A stretch of DNA of 64,000 bases from SB11 sp035906255 (GTDB lineage: Bacteria; Bacteroidota; Bacteroidia; UBA8524): NCBI GenBank assembly GCA_035906255.1, contig JAMIFM010000020.1, forward strand, positions 99,075-163,074. The letters run 5' to 3'. This document shows positions 51,944 through 61,584 of the stretch, piece by piece. Both the position numbers and the translations under genes were made by a program. The notes beneath the pieces are model-generated. The model worked only from the letters and a program-made list of their open reading frames with translations, made no database searches and was not told where the DNA came from. Numbering within the stretch: the first letter of the stretch is position 1; each line of letters begins with the position of its first letter.

Positions 51944-54900
51944 ATGATTGATAGGATTATTGCATATTCCATAAAAAACAAATTGGTTGTTTCCCTGCTT
52001 GTAGTGGGGTTAATAGTTTGGGGCACAGTTTCACTAATGAACTTGCCCATAGATGCCGTGCCCGACATCACCAACAATCAGGCACAAATTATTACATCCT
52101 CACCCTCGCTGGCTGCGCAAGATATTGAAAGGCTGGTAACCTTCCCTATCGAACAAACAATGGCCACCATACCCGGCATTGAAGAAATGCGCTCCTTTTC
52201 GCGTTTCGGACTATCGGTAGTAACTGTTGTTTTTAGCGATGATATTGATATTTACTGGGCACGGGAACAGATAAACCAACGTCTTACAACGGCACGGCAA
52301 CAAATACCCGCAGGTGCCGGAATACCCGAAATGGCACCCGTTACCACCGGATTGGGCGAGATATTTCAATATACTATTCAACCGCAAACAGGTTTTGAAG
52401 ATAAATACGACGCAACCGAATTACGCACCTTGCAAGACTGGACGGTACGTCGCCAGCTATTGGGTGTTGAAGGTGTTGCCGATGTTAGCAGTTTTGGCGG
52501 ATTATTGAAACAATACGAAATTGCTATTGACCCTGATAAACTTCGAAGTGCCGACATCACCATCGACGAGGTTTTTGCGGCATTGGAGCGCAACAACCAA
52601 AATACGGGCGGGGCTTATATTGATAAAAACCCAAACGCTTGGTTTATACGCAGCGAGGGCTTGGTGGGCAGCATGGCTGATATTGAAAAGGTAGTGATAA
52701 AAAACACCCCCGGCGGCCAGCCTGTATTAATACGCAATGTGGCCACCGTGCAAACAGGTCATGCTGTACGCTACGGTGCGCTTACCCTTGATGATAAAGG
52801 CGAAACAGTGGGGGCGGTAGTACTGATGCTGAAAGGTGCCAACTCATCAAAAGTGATTGGCAGGGTAAAAGAACGCATTGCACAAATTGAAAAAACACTG
52901 CCCGAAGGGTTAAAAATTGTACCTTACCTCGACCGCACCAAACTGGTGGATAATGCTATAGGCACTGTAACCAAAAACTTGGCAGAAGGTGCACTGATAG
53001 TAATTTTTGTACTGGTGTTATTGCTGGGCAACCTTCGTGCTGGCCTCATAGTAGCATCGGTAATCCCCTTAGCCATGCTGTTTGCCGTTGGTATGATGCA
53101 GCTATTTGGCGTATCGGGTAATTTAATGAGCTTGGGAGCTATTGATTTCGGGTTGATTGTGGACGGGGCGGTAATTATTGTTGAAGCTACCATGCACCAC
53201 TTAGGGGTGAGAAACCTTCAACGCAAACTCACCCAAGCTGAAATGGACGATGAAGTTTATCACTCAGCTAAAAAAATACGGAACGCTGCCGCTTTTGGAG
53301 AAATAATTATCCTGATAGTTTACCTGCCCATACTGGCATTAGTGGGTATTGAAGGAAAAATGTTCGGCCCTATGGCTCAAACCGTTTCGTTTGCCATACT
53401 TGGTGCGTTCATTCTTTCACTCACCTACGTCCCAATGATTTCAGCACTATTTCTTAGTAAAAATATCACCAATAAACGCACCTTTTCTGATAAACTGATG
53501 GACTTTTTCCAACGGTTATACAGCCCCGCAATAAAGTTTGCGCTTAAAAGAAAAGCACTGGTTATCGGCTGTTCAGTTGTTGCTCTCACAGGGGCATTGA
53601 TACTGTTTGTAAATATGGGCGGCGAGTTTATCCCTTCATTAGATGAAGGTGATTTCTCAATAGAAACACGTGTGCTCACAGGCTCATCACTTAGCCATAC
53701 CATCGAAATGAGCCAAAAAGCTGCGGGTATTTTGAAAACAAAATTCCCCGAAGTAAAAGAAGTTGTAGGAAAAATCGGCTCGGCCGAAATACCCACCGAC
53801 CCCATGCCCATAGAAGCCTGCGATATGATTGTGGTACTGAAAGACCGCGACGAATGGACGAGTGCCAAAACACGCGATGAGTTGGCCGAAAAAATGGCAA
53901 AAGAACTGGAGGCAATACCCGGGGTGAGTTTCGGTTTTTTGCAACCCATACAAATGCGTTTTAATGAACTGATGACCGGTGCACGGCAAGACGTGGTAAT
54001 AAAAATTTATGGGGAAGACCTTGTGAAGCTGACCGAATATGCTGAAAAAACAGGCAAGCTGTTGGCACAGGTACAAGGTGCACAAGACATTTACGTGGAA
54101 AAGGCCACCGGATTGCAACAGATGGTAGTGAATATTGACAGGGAAGCATTGGCACGCTACGGCCTTGATATTGAAACGGTGAACCGTGTATTGCGCGCAG
54201 GGTTTGCAGGAGAAGCCGCAGGGCAGGTTTTTGAAGGCGAAAAGCGTTTTGATATGGTGGTGAGGCTGGACAAAAGTAACCGCCAAAACATTGATGATGT
54301 ACGCAGTTTATATGTACCTGCTCCCAACGGACAAAATGTTCCCCTTGAGCAAATTGCCGACATTGATTTTGTGAGCGGCCCCAACCAAATACAGCGTGAC
54401 GATGCCAAACGTCGTATAGTGATTGGCTTTAACGTTCGCGGCCGCGATGTGCAAAGCATTGTACAAGAAGTGAAAGCAAAAATGGAAGACCAAGTAAAAT
54501 TTTCACCGGGCTACTATGCTACTTACGGAGGCACTTTCAAAAACTTTGAAGAAGCCCGTAACCGTCTTGCTATTGCAGTACCTGTAGCCTTATTGCTCAT
54601 ATTTGTGCTGCTTTATTTCACTTTTCATTCCATTGGGCAAAGCCTGCTTATATTTACTGCTATCCCCTTTTCGGCCATTGGCGGTGTATTGGCTTTATGG
54701 TTGCGCGATATGCCCTTCAGCATCTCGGCAGGTATCGGTTTTATCGCACTATTTGGAGTGGCCGTATTAAACGGTATTGTTCTTATTGGCGAGTTTAACC
54801 GACTGAAAAAAGACGGTTACACTCAATTAAACCACATTATTCTAAAAGGCACGTCTATACGTCTGCGCCCTGTTATAATGACTGCGTTAGTTGCATCCTT

Positions 54901-56299
54901 AGGTTTTTTACCAATGGCACTTTCTAACTCAGCAGGGGCTGAAGTGCAAAAACCATTGGCCACTGTGGTGATAGGCGGGCTTATAACAGCCACCTTATTA
55001 ACCCTGCTGGTATTACCTGTACTATATAGCCTTTTCAGCAAATCTTCATCCGTAAAAAAACGGCCTGCGGCATCTGCAATAGTATGTATTGCATTGGCCT
55101 TAACCCCTTTTATAGGAAACAGCCAAACACCACTTACACTTGAAAACGCCATAAACACAGCCCTGCAAAACAATTATGGAATACAGGCCGCAAAACAGGA
55201 AGTTACTCATGCACAACTACTCAAAAAAACGAGTTCAGATATTGGTAAAACCGATATAAACCTAATGTTTGGACAGTATAACAGCCTGCAAAGCGATAAC
55301 AACATCACCATTAATCAAACCATCCCTTTTCCCACAGTATTGGGCAAGCGGGCACAATTAGCAACTGAGGTGGTGAAAAGCAGCCGTTTGCAATTGGCCG
55401 CTAACGAAAACAGCCTGATAAAAGCCGTAAAACAAACATGGTACGAAATAGCATACTTACTTGCCTCTGAACAGCTTTTGAAAGAACAGGACAGTGTGTA
55501 CAACGAGTTTGTTAAAACAGCAACAGCACGCTACACCGCCGGAGAAACCAACCTGCTCGAAAAAACCACTGCCCATGCTAAACAAGGACTTGCTGCCGAT
55601 GCGTTGCAACAGCACCGCGCCTTGTTGCGCAGCAAATACACTTATTTGCAATTGCTGCTAAACACTACGGATAGCTTGTACCTTCCTATCGCTTCGTTTG
55701 AAGTAAAAACAAGTACAACGCTTGCCGATACTGCTCAATTGCACAAAAATCCTTTGTTGCAATGGTGGCAACAGCAACAAACCATCGCTCTAAAGCAAAA
55801 GCAAGTAGAGGGTTCACTCCTGTTGCCCGATATTACCATCGGCTACTTTAACCAAACCCTAATAGGCACACAAGATATTGGTGGCAACCCCGTGTATTAC
55901 GGCAGCGATAAACGGTTCACCGGTATGCAAGTGGGAGTCAGCATCCCTTTATGGTTTGTACCGCAAACGGCTAAGGTAAAAGCTGCCGAAACTCAAAAGC
56001 TAATCAGCCAAACACAATATAAACAGGCTGAACTTGGGCTGAATACTGAGTATAGGCAAGCTGTTTTAGAGTTTACAAAAAACAAAACTTCGTTAGACTA
56101 CCACACTGCTACTGCCCTGCCCAATGCACTGCTTATTATGGAGCAAGCGCAAAAAGCATGGAATGGCGGAGAAATAGGCTATGTAGAATACCTGCAAGGT
56201 CTTTCGGCAGCTATCGAGATAAAACAAAATCATTTACAAGCCCTAAACAATTACAACCAAGCGGTGATTGAAATTGAATACCTGCTGGGCATTAAATAA
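51944..56299 (+). CDS. CusA/CzcA heavy-metal RND pump fused to a TolC-type outer-membrane factor
   Basis: 1451 residues from ATG 51944 (the open frame begins at a GTG at 51905). Residues 1-1040: inner-membrane RND pump, with NLPIDAVPDITNNQAQI near the start, TM4 DFGLIVDGAVIIVEATMHH and PSLDEGDFSIETR. Residues about 1055-1451: an outer-membrane factor like CusC/CzcC, with TPLTLENAINTALQNNYGIQ, coiled coils and NYNQAVIEIEYLLGIK. A segment at about 1035-1053 (RPAASAIVCIALALTPF, then IGNSQ) looks like a signal peptide, so the joined protein may be cut to two parts. Exports heavy-metal cations. CzcB-like adaptor follows 11 nt downstream. Confidence 0.92.
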   Translation: MIDRIIAYSIKNKLVVSLLVVGLIVWGTVSLMNLPIDAVPDITNNQAQIITSSPSLAAQDIERLVTFPIEQTMATIPGIEEMRSFSRFGLSVVTVVFSDDIDIYWAREQINQRLTTARQQIPAGAGIPEMAPVTTGLGEIFQYTIQPQTGFEDKYDATELRTLQDWTVRRQLLGVEGVADVSSFGGLLKQYEIAIDPDKLRSADITIDEVFAALERNNQNTGGAYIDKNPNAWFIRSEGLVGSMADIEKVVIKNTPGGQPVLIRNVATVQTGHAVRYGALTLDDKGETVGAVVLMLKGANSSKVIGRVKERIAQIEKTLPEGLKIVPYLDRTKLVDNAIGTVTKNLAEGALIVIFVLVLLLGNLRAGLIVASVIPLAMLFAVGMMQLFGVSGNLMSLGAIDFGLIVDGAVIIVEATMHHLGVRNLQRKLTQAEMDDEVYHSAKKIRNAAAFGEIIILIVYLPILALVGIEGKMFGPMAQTVSFAILGAFILSLTYVPMISALFLSKNITNKRTFSDKLMDFFQRLYSPAIKFALKRKALVIGCSVVALTGALILFVNMGGEFIPSLDEGDFSIETRVLTGSSLSHTIEMSQKAAGILKTKFPEVKEVVGKIGSAEIPTDPMPIEACDMIVVLKDRDEWTSAKTRDELAEKMAKELEAIPGVSFGFLQPIQMRFNELMTGARQDVVIKIYGEDLVKLTEYAEKTGKLLAQVQGAQDIYVEKATGLQQMVVNIDREALARYGLDIETVNRVLRAGFAGEAAGQVFEGEKRFDMVVRLDKSNRQNIDDVRSLYVPAPNGQNVPLEQIADIDFVSGPNQIQRDDAKRRIVIGFNVRGRDVQSIVQEVKAKMEDQVKFSPGYYATYGGTFKNFEEARNRLAIAVPVALLLIFVLLYFTFHSIGQSLLIFTAIPFSAIGGVLALWLRDMPFSISAGIGFIALFGVAVLNGIVLIGEFNRLKKDGYTQLNHIILKGTSIRLRPVIMTALVASLGFLPMALSNSAGAEVQKPLATVVIGGLITATLLTLLVLPVLYSLFSKSSSVKKRPAASAIVCIALALTPFIGNSQTPLTLENAINTALQNNYGIQAAKQEVTHAQLLKKTSSDIGKTDINLMFGQYNSLQSDNNITINQTIPFPTVLGKRAQLATEVVKSSRLQLAANENSLIKAVKQTWYEIAYLLASEQLLKEQDSVYNEFVKTATARYTAGETNLLEKTTAHAKQGLAADALQQHRALLRSKYTYLQLLLNTTDSLYLPIASFEVKTSTTLADTAQLHKNPLLQWWQQQQTIALKQKQVEGSLLLPDITIGYFNQTLIGTQDIGGNPVYYGSDKRFTGMQVGVSIPLWFVPQTAKVKAAETQKLISQTQYKQAELGLNTEYRQAVLEFTKNKTSLDYHTATALPNALLIMEQAQKAWNGGEIGYVEYLQGLSAAIEIKQNHLQALNNYNQAVIEIEYLLGIK

Positions 56300-56310
56300 A
56301 GCTTACCAAC

Positions 56311-57501
56311 ATGAAAATTAACAAGATTATATATATAACAACGCTCATAATTGTATTAGGGGCGTGCAAAAACTCACCAGTTGAAAACGTCAAAGAAAAG
56401 GACACTCATGCAGACGAACACGAGCACGGGGGGCATATTGAGCTTACAAGCGAACAAGCAAAAAATGCAGGAATAGTATTGGGAAGTATAGAGATGCGCC
56501 AATTAAGCGGTACTATAAAAGCTACGGGTGTGCTGGATGTTCCCCCTCAAAACCTTATTTCGGTAACTGTTACCTTAGGGGGCTTTTTACAACACACTGA
56601 ACTGTTGCAAGGCATGAAGGTGAGTAAAGGACAAGTGATTGCCACCCTTAAAAGCAACGAGTATATACAATTGCAGCAGGACTATATGGAAAACCGCAGC
56701 AGACTTGAGTTTTTAGAGGCTGAATATAAACGCCAAGAATTATTGGCAAAAGACAATGTAAATGCACAAAAAACCTTACAGCAAGCCAAAGCCGATTACG
56801 AAGGTACAAAGGCCAAAGCGCAGGGTTTAAGGGCAAAACTGCAAATGGCGGGTGCACCGCTTCAACAAATTGAGAAGGGTGAGATTAGCCCTGTACTTAC
56901 TATTACATCGCCTATTAGCGGTTATGTAACCCAAGTGAATGTAAGCTTGGGGGCATTTATAAGCCCCGGAATGGAAATGTTCAGGATTATAGATACTAAA
57001 CACCTGCACGCAGAAATAAGAGTGTTTGAACGTGACCTTTCAAAAATAAAACTGGGCAACTTAGTACATTTTAGTATTGCCCATGAAACCACTGACCGCA
57101 AAGCACACGTTTACCTTATCGGCCGTGAAATTGAACAAGACCGTACGGTGCGCATTCACTGCCATTTGGATAAAGAAGACCCTGAATTGTTGCCCGGTAT
57201 GTTTATTACAGCAACCGTTGAAACCCAAAGTGGCACATTACCCTCGTTACCTGATGAAGCCATTTTAGCCTACGAAAACAAAAAATACATTTTTGCTTTC
57301 GAAGGAACCAAAAAAGAGGATGGAGTTGAGATGAACGAATATGAAATGATTGAAGTTACTGCGGGAATAAGTGAAAATGGATTTACCGAAGTTCAGCTAC
57401 CGCCAAAAACGGATATGAAGGAGCTTAAAGTGGTAACCAAAGGAGCCTATACCCTGCTGGCCAAGCAATTTAACAGCGGAGAAGGCGGGCACAGCCATTA
57501 A
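56311..57501 (+). CDS. CzcB/CusB-type RND periplasmic adaptor lipoprotein
   Basis: 396 residues, lipoprotein signal (IIYITTLIIVLGAC, Cys19). Next is a His/Asp/Glu-rich stretch THADEHEHGGH likely to bind metal, and the protein ends GEGGHSH. The barrel-sandwich and hairpin parts: GFLQHTELLQGMKVSKGQVI, then a coiled hairpin with EYKRQELLAKDNVNAQKTLQ, and TITSPISGYVTQVNVSLGAF; beta-barrel EIRVFERDLSKIKLGNLVHF. It joins the CzcA pump to the outer-membrane factor. Last gene of the operon, which ends at a terminator. Confidence 0.92.
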   Translation: MKINKIIYITTLIIVLGACKNSPVENVKEKDTHADEHEHGGHIELTSEQAKNAGIVLGSIEMRQLSGTIKATGVLDVPPQNLISVTVTLGGFLQHTELLQGMKVSKGQVIATLKSNEYIQLQQDYMENRSRLEFLEAEYKRQELLAKDNVNAQKTLQQAKADYEGTKAKAQGLRAKLQMAGAPLQQIEKGEISPVLTITSPISGYVTQVNVSLGAFISPGMEMFRIIDTKHLHAEIRVFERDLSKIKLGNLVHFSIAHETTDRKAHVYLIGREIEQDRTVRIHCHLDKEDPELLPGMFITATVETQSGTLPSLPDEAILAYENKKYIFAFEGTKKEDGVEMNEYEMIEVTAGISENGFTEVQLPPKTDMKELKVVTKGAYTLLAKQFNSGEGGHSH

Positions 57502-57507
57502 ACTACT

Positions 57508-57553
57508 ATACGGCAGGCACTACTCTAAAAGATAGCTCTGGTGCTTGCCGTAT
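57508..57553. terminator. Bidirectional terminator after the efflux operon
   Basis: ATACGGCAGGCAC (57508-57520) pairs with GTGCTTGCCGTAT (57541-57553), one G-T pair, 20-nt loop, T-run after it on the plus strand. It overlaps the last 11 codons of the convergent HD-CoaD gene. Confidence 0.78.
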
Positions 57554-58473
57554 TTTTCTAAAATACGGATGCTGGATGAACTGATGTGCTCGTATTGAGG
57601 GTCGCTAAAAATGCTTACCACCTTCACTTCGGGCATAAAATCCTGCATATAACGGTATTGTTTCATTTCGTATTTCAAATCTTCGGTATTTCGCAAACCC
57701 CGAATCAACGTCACATCATACTCCAACGATTTTACAAAATCGGTGATCAACCCGTCGTATTCTTCAATCTGCCTGAAAGAGATGGTTTGTGGCACAGGCC
57801 ATTTGTCGTTGTTCTTTTCAAGATTTTTGCCAAAAGCTATTATCACCTTATCAAAAATCCGCTCGGCCTTTTGTAAAATATTGTAGTGTCCTTTATGAAA
57901 AGGGTTAAAACTGCCTGCATACACCCCTATTGAAGGCTTACGGTTTGCTACATAGGCAATAAGATTATTTAACTTCCCGTCGATATTAAACTGTTGTAAC
58001 ACCCTTATCCGTTCAGGCCGGTACAGCTTCCAATCGGCATATTGAAACTCTTTAAAAATCTTATTCTCGTACTCAAGCAACCCCTCAAAAGGTTTATCAA
58101 AAACAGCAATATCGGCTTTCTGAAACACTGCTGATAATGGCGAAGCAGTTTGATGGGTTTGTGTATCGGTTATTATCAGTTCAACTTCGTCTTTTATCTC
58201 CTTAGCCCCGTTAAACACCTCTTTAAACAACCGTTTCGATTTAAGTTCATTATCCAACGCTTTGGGGTTGTAAACAATATCGTGAAAAACAGCACTCAAA
58301 AAAAGTACGTCGTTCTCCAACGCTCCGTAACGCTTAAAATACTCCAGTATCTCAATCACATGGTCAAGCGTATGATAAAACCGCTGCGGTTCATCATAAC
58401 GTTTAATCAGCGTTGGCTCAATACCAAACGCTGCCAATCGTGTTTCAATATACTTGCGGGTTATTCCTGTCAT
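57520..58473 (-). CDS. HD-domain / pantetheine-phosphate-adenylyltransferase-like fusion
   Basis: 317 residues in two parts. N-terminal 1-170: an HD-type domain with RFYHTLDHV (H34) and VFHDIVYNP (H64, D65), and a late acid in KADIAVFDKP. C-terminal 180-317: a nucleotidyltransferase of the CoaD group: SIGVYAGSFNPFHKGHYNIL (HxGH at 193-196), RGLRNTEDLKYE (258-269), and ISSSSIR (297-303). CoaD makes dephospho-CoA from phosphopantetheine. As a fusion it could couple a phosphohydrolase to the adenylyltransferase; which nucleotide it uses is uncertain. It lies 12 nt after MenE. Confidence 0.8.
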   Translation of the reverse strand: MTGITRKYIETRLAAFGIEPTLIKRYDEPQRFYHTLDHVIEILEYFKRYGALENDVLFLSAVFHDIVYNPKALDNELKSKRLFKEVFNGAKEIKDEVELIITDTQTHQTASPLSAVFQKADIAVFDKPFEGLLEYENKIFKEFQYADWKLYRPERIRVLQQFNIDGKLNNLIAYVANRKPSIGVYAGSFNPFHKGHYNILQKAERIFDKVIIAFGKNLEKNNDKWPVPQTISFRQIEEYDGLITDFVKSLEYDVTLIRGLRNTEDLKYEMKQYRYMQDFMPEVKVVSIFSDPQYEHISSSSIRILEKYGKHQSYLLE

Positions 58474-58485
58474 ACCGCTTGTGTT

Positions 58486-59580
58486 TTATCCTAATAGCAA
58501 TTGTGCAGTTTTTTGTCGTTGCACCTTGCCACTGTCAGTCAATACAAAATCAGCTATATAAAAAAATTGTTTTGGCACCTCATACCGCTCCAAATAGCTG
58601 CGCAAATCCACTTTGGCTTCATACTCATCCATAGCGGGCAACGGATTGCCTTTTATTATTGCAATCAGCTTTTGCCCCAGCTCTTCATCAGGTACATACC
58701 ATGCAAAACTATCACGCCCTGCCAATTGTTTTAAACTTGCCAGTGCTGATTCAACCTTTTCTAATTGAATCTTTACTCCGCCTGAGTTTATCACATTATC
58801 CATCCTGCCCAAAATCTCAAAGCTCCCGTCAGAAAATATACGCACACGGTCGCTGGTAACAATATCCGCATAGCCGGTTATCACCCCGTTTATTACCAAA
58901 CGTTCTTCCCTATCCTTACTCACCTGTACCGTTTTTAACGGTACATACCGGGGCGTAGCCCCTACCCCGTTTAGTTTACGCAAAGCTATATGAGTGTACG
59001 TTTCAGTCATACCGTAAGTATGGTAAAACTCAGGGTCAAGATCGGTAAACCTCCTCGCCCAATCATTATTCATGGTTGCCCCGCCTACCAGTATTTTTTT
59101 AAAACGGTTCAGCTTCTGTACTGATACCATATCATAACCCGTTAAAATATGGTGCATTTGCAAAGGCACAAACGATGCAAAAGTATAATCGTGCTTCAGC
59201 GTAAGTTTTTCCATCGGATTGCCTGAAGGCTCCACTACCTCAACAGGTATATTGGCCAACAACCCCCGCACCAGCATCATTAGTCCCCCCGCCGTATGTA
59301 CCGAAAGGCATAGAAATATCTTATCCGCAGCCGTAATATCCAATACACTCAGGGTTTGTCCTGCGCTTTGCTCCATCTGTTTACGTTTCCAAACAATGGG
59401 TTTGGGCGTACCTGTACTGCCCGATGTATGAATGGTAAACTCTTGCCTGCCTTGCAACCATTGTTGTGCAACGTGCAAAGCAACCCCTTGATTGGGGCTT
59501 AAATCACCTTCAAACAAAAAGTTAGAATCAGCAAGCTGAGAAAACGGTATGTTGTTATTTCCTAAGACTAAATAAGGCAC
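58486..59580 (-). CDS. menE: AMP-binding acyl-CoA ligase, MenE-like
   Basis: 364 residues, shorter than most acyl-CoA ligases (450-500), a feature of the Bacteroidota O-succinylbenzoate-CoA ligases. P-loop: HTSGSTGTPKPIVWKRKQM (50 onward); YGMTETYTHIALRKLN motif; ILGRMDNVINSGGVKIQLEK, the hinge and adenylation loop; C-terminal SGKVQRQKT holds the catalytic Lys. MenE forms o-succinylbenzoyl-CoA in menaquinone synthesis. Starts with a GTG at 59580, 7 nt after the aminotransferase stop. No other men genes are next to it, so the name depends on size and pattern only. Confidence 0.78.
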   Translation of the reverse strand: MPYLVLGNNNIPFSQLADSNFLFEGDLSPNQGVALHVAQQWLQGRQEFTIHTSGSTGTPKPIVWKRKQMEQSAGQTLSVLDITAADKIFLCLSVHTAGGLMMLVRGLLANIPVEVVEPSGNPMEKLTLKHDYTFASFVPLQMHHILTGYDMVSVQKLNRFKKILVGGATMNNDWARRFTDLDPEFYHTYGMTETYTHIALRKLNGVGATPRYVPLKTVQVSKDREERLVINGVITGYADIVTSDRVRIFSDGSFEILGRMDNVINSGGVKIQLEKVESALASLKQLAGRDSFAWYVPDEELGQKLIAIIKGNPLPAMDEYEAKVDLRSYLERYEVPKQFFYIADFVLTDSGKVQRQKTAQLLLG

Positions 59581-59587
59581 ACGTGTT

Positions 59588-60862
59588 CTATTTTACCGAC
59601 TGAGCCACCAAATCGGCCAGTTTATCGGCTTCTTCAAAGGTATTATAAATATGGAAGGATGCCCTGTGGAAATTGAGTCCGTTTTCAGGAACGTAGCGCA
59701 AACGCATACCTGCTTTGTTGGCAATGCCTGAAAATTCTTCACCCGGCAACGATGGTATGGTAAAACTCACCACCGCCCCCCTCGATGTTGGTTCGGCAGG
59801 TGTGGTAAGCACCACTTTACCGTCTAACTCTTGCATCCTATTATAGAAATGAGAGGCTAAAGCAGTTATCCGCCCATGTATTTTTTCACGCCCTATTAGT
59901 TCATGAAACCCAACCGCGGCGGCTACCCCTTTGTATAAAGTTGCACTCATAGAACCGTAATAATAACGGTGTGCAGAATCTACATACCCCTTTAATTCAG
60001 GCGGGTTGCTAAGCAAACTCCAGCCTGTATCGCAATACCCTCCCACCCATTTGGCTTGTATCTCGTTCAACTTTTCGTGTTTCACATACAAAAAACCCGT
60101 GCCCTTTGGCCCAAGCATCCATTTGTGGCAACAGCTTGCATAAAAGTCACAGCCCATATCATTCAAATCAAGCACCAGCATACCGGGACCGTGCGCACCA
60201 TCGATAAAAGAATATATCCCCTTTTCCTTTGCCAGCACACATATTTCTTTAGCAGGCAATATCTGTCCTTGTGTACAAGGTATATGCGGCACTGCTATTA
60301 CCCTTGCTTTTTTAGTAATAAGGGCATTTATACGGTTTAGGTTTTCAGCAGCAGTATCGGCCAATTGCAGCACCTTTAATACAATACCGTCAATTTTAGC
60401 GCGGTTTAGCCAAGGCAAGGCATTGCCCACGTGTTCGTGGTTGGTAATAATTACCTCATCACCCTTTTTCAAATCCAATCCCCAGCATACTATGTTAATC
60501 CCTTCGGTAACATTACGGGTAAGGCATATTTCATCGTCTTTACACCCCGTAAATCTTGCTAATGCAGGCACAGCTTCCTCCCATCCCCCATACTTTCCAG
60601 TACGGTCAACCTCAAGCATAGTTTGATATTGACTTTCGATAACACTGTATGGCGACGGTCCCATTGTACCGTTATTTAAGTAGGCTATTTTATCATCCAA
60701 CGGAAAATTATTACGCACCAGTTTCCAAAAACTCTCATCATCGGTTACCGGCACCCCTCCCAAGTCAGTGTAATTTTGCCCGCTTCCTAGTCGGGGCAAA
60801 AGCAGCGCCCCTGCAGTGGCAATTGCACTCCTTGTTATAAATTTTCTGCGGTTTGTATTCAT
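59588..60862 (-). CDS. Class V aminotransferase (CefD-like) with Tat-type leader
   Basis: 424 residues. N-terminal RRKFITRSAIATAGALLLPR is a twin-arginine signal, so the protein goes folded to the periplasm. PLP-enzyme patterns: LNNGTMGPSPYSVIESQ, EICLTRNVTEGINIVCWGLD, ITNHEHVGNALPWLNRA, and the PLP lysine in CCHKWMLGPKGTGFLYVK. The CefD (isopenicillin N epimerase)-like subfamily acts on various amino compounds; cysteine desulfurase motifs are missing. It is first of an operon with MenE and the HD-CoaD fusion. Confidence 0.88.
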   Translation of the reverse strand: MNTNRRKFITRSAIATAGALLLPRLGSGQNYTDLGGVPVTDDESFWKLVRNNFPLDDKIAYLNNGTMGPSPYSVIESQYQTMLEVDRTGKYGGWEEAVPALARFTGCKDDEICLTRNVTEGINIVCWGLDLKKGDEVIITNHEHVGNALPWLNRAKIDGIVLKVLQLADTAAENLNRINALITKKARVIAVPHIPCTQGQILPAKEICVLAKEKGIYSFIDGAHGPGMLVLDLNDMGCDFYASCCHKWMLGPKGTGFLYVKHEKLNEIQAKWVGGYCDTGWSLLSNPPELKGYVDSAHRYYYGSMSATLYKGVAAAVGFHELIGREKIHGRITALASHFYNRMQELDGKVVLTTPAEPTSRGAVVSFTIPSLPGEEFSGIANKAGMRLRYVPENGLNFHRASFHIYNTFEEADKLADLVAQSVK

Positions 60863-61044
60863 ATTTTCCGTTTATCAAACCTACATTAAGTACACATTTT
60901 TTCAAAAAAAATTATCCCGAGGTATGTATTTTTAAAAACCCGACTTATATTTGAGAATAAACGAACGGTAGTTTTTTTAAACTTATAAACTGATAATAAA
61001 GAGATTGATAACTTTTAAAAGGTCTCTTTAGAGCAAACGTGGAA

Positions 61045-61440
61045 ATGGGCTCTATACATATTTGCCTGATAGATGATGATGAAATACAAAATTTCATCAA
61101 TGAGAAAGTTATTCAACGTTTCATACCCACTACTACCATCTCTAAATACCTTAATGCCCAGCTTGCTATTGAACATTTAAAGGCCGGTTCACTCAAGCCT
61201 GATGTTATTTTACTGGATATTAATATGCCTATCATGAATGGGTGGGATTTTTTAAATGTATTGCACAAAGAAAATCTGGAATACATTGGTGATAATAAAC
61301 AAATTACTATCTACATCTTATCTTCATCAAAAGATCCCTCCGATATCGAAAAAATGAAAGAATATCCTATTCTTAAAGGCTTCTTTCACAAACCTTTGAA
61401 CCTTACCAGCCTGCAAACCTTGCTGGATGACAGGAAATAA
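61045..61440 (+). CDS. Stand-alone response regulator (CheY-like receiver)
   Basis: 131 residues from ATG 61045 (a GTG two codons upstream is also open). Receiver domain: IHICLIDDDEIQNFINE with the acidic pair, phosphoacceptor D58 in DVILLDINMPIMNGWDFL, Ser/Thr in IYILSSSKDPSDI, Lys in GFFHKPLNL. No output domain. Partners would be a histidine kinase and a phosphorelay elsewhere; none is adjacent. A TATATTTG box (60946-60953) lies about 90 nt upstream, giving a longer leader than most genes here. Confidence 0.9.
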   Translation: MGSIHICLIDDDEIQNFINEKVIQRFIPTTTISKYLNAQLAIEHLKAGSLKPDVILLDINMPIMNGWDFLNVLHKENLEYIGDNKQITIYILSSSKDPSDIEKMKEYPILKGFFHKPLNLTSLQTLLDDRK

Positions 61441-61584
61441 TGCCTAAAGTGGCTTGATTACCTATGTTTTAAGGCAAACTTTTTTAAATTCGCAGCGCGC
61501 TTAAGGGGACATACTTTACACATCTGTCCCGGTAGTTTTAAATACTTTGATTCTACCTTTTTTATTTGACTGATACTTAACTGA

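Noticed and set aside
53687..54286. 199-codon minus-strand frame inside the CzcA-like gene.
   Set aside because: Antisense shadow rich in Phe/His/Cys; the plus strand has full RND motifs.
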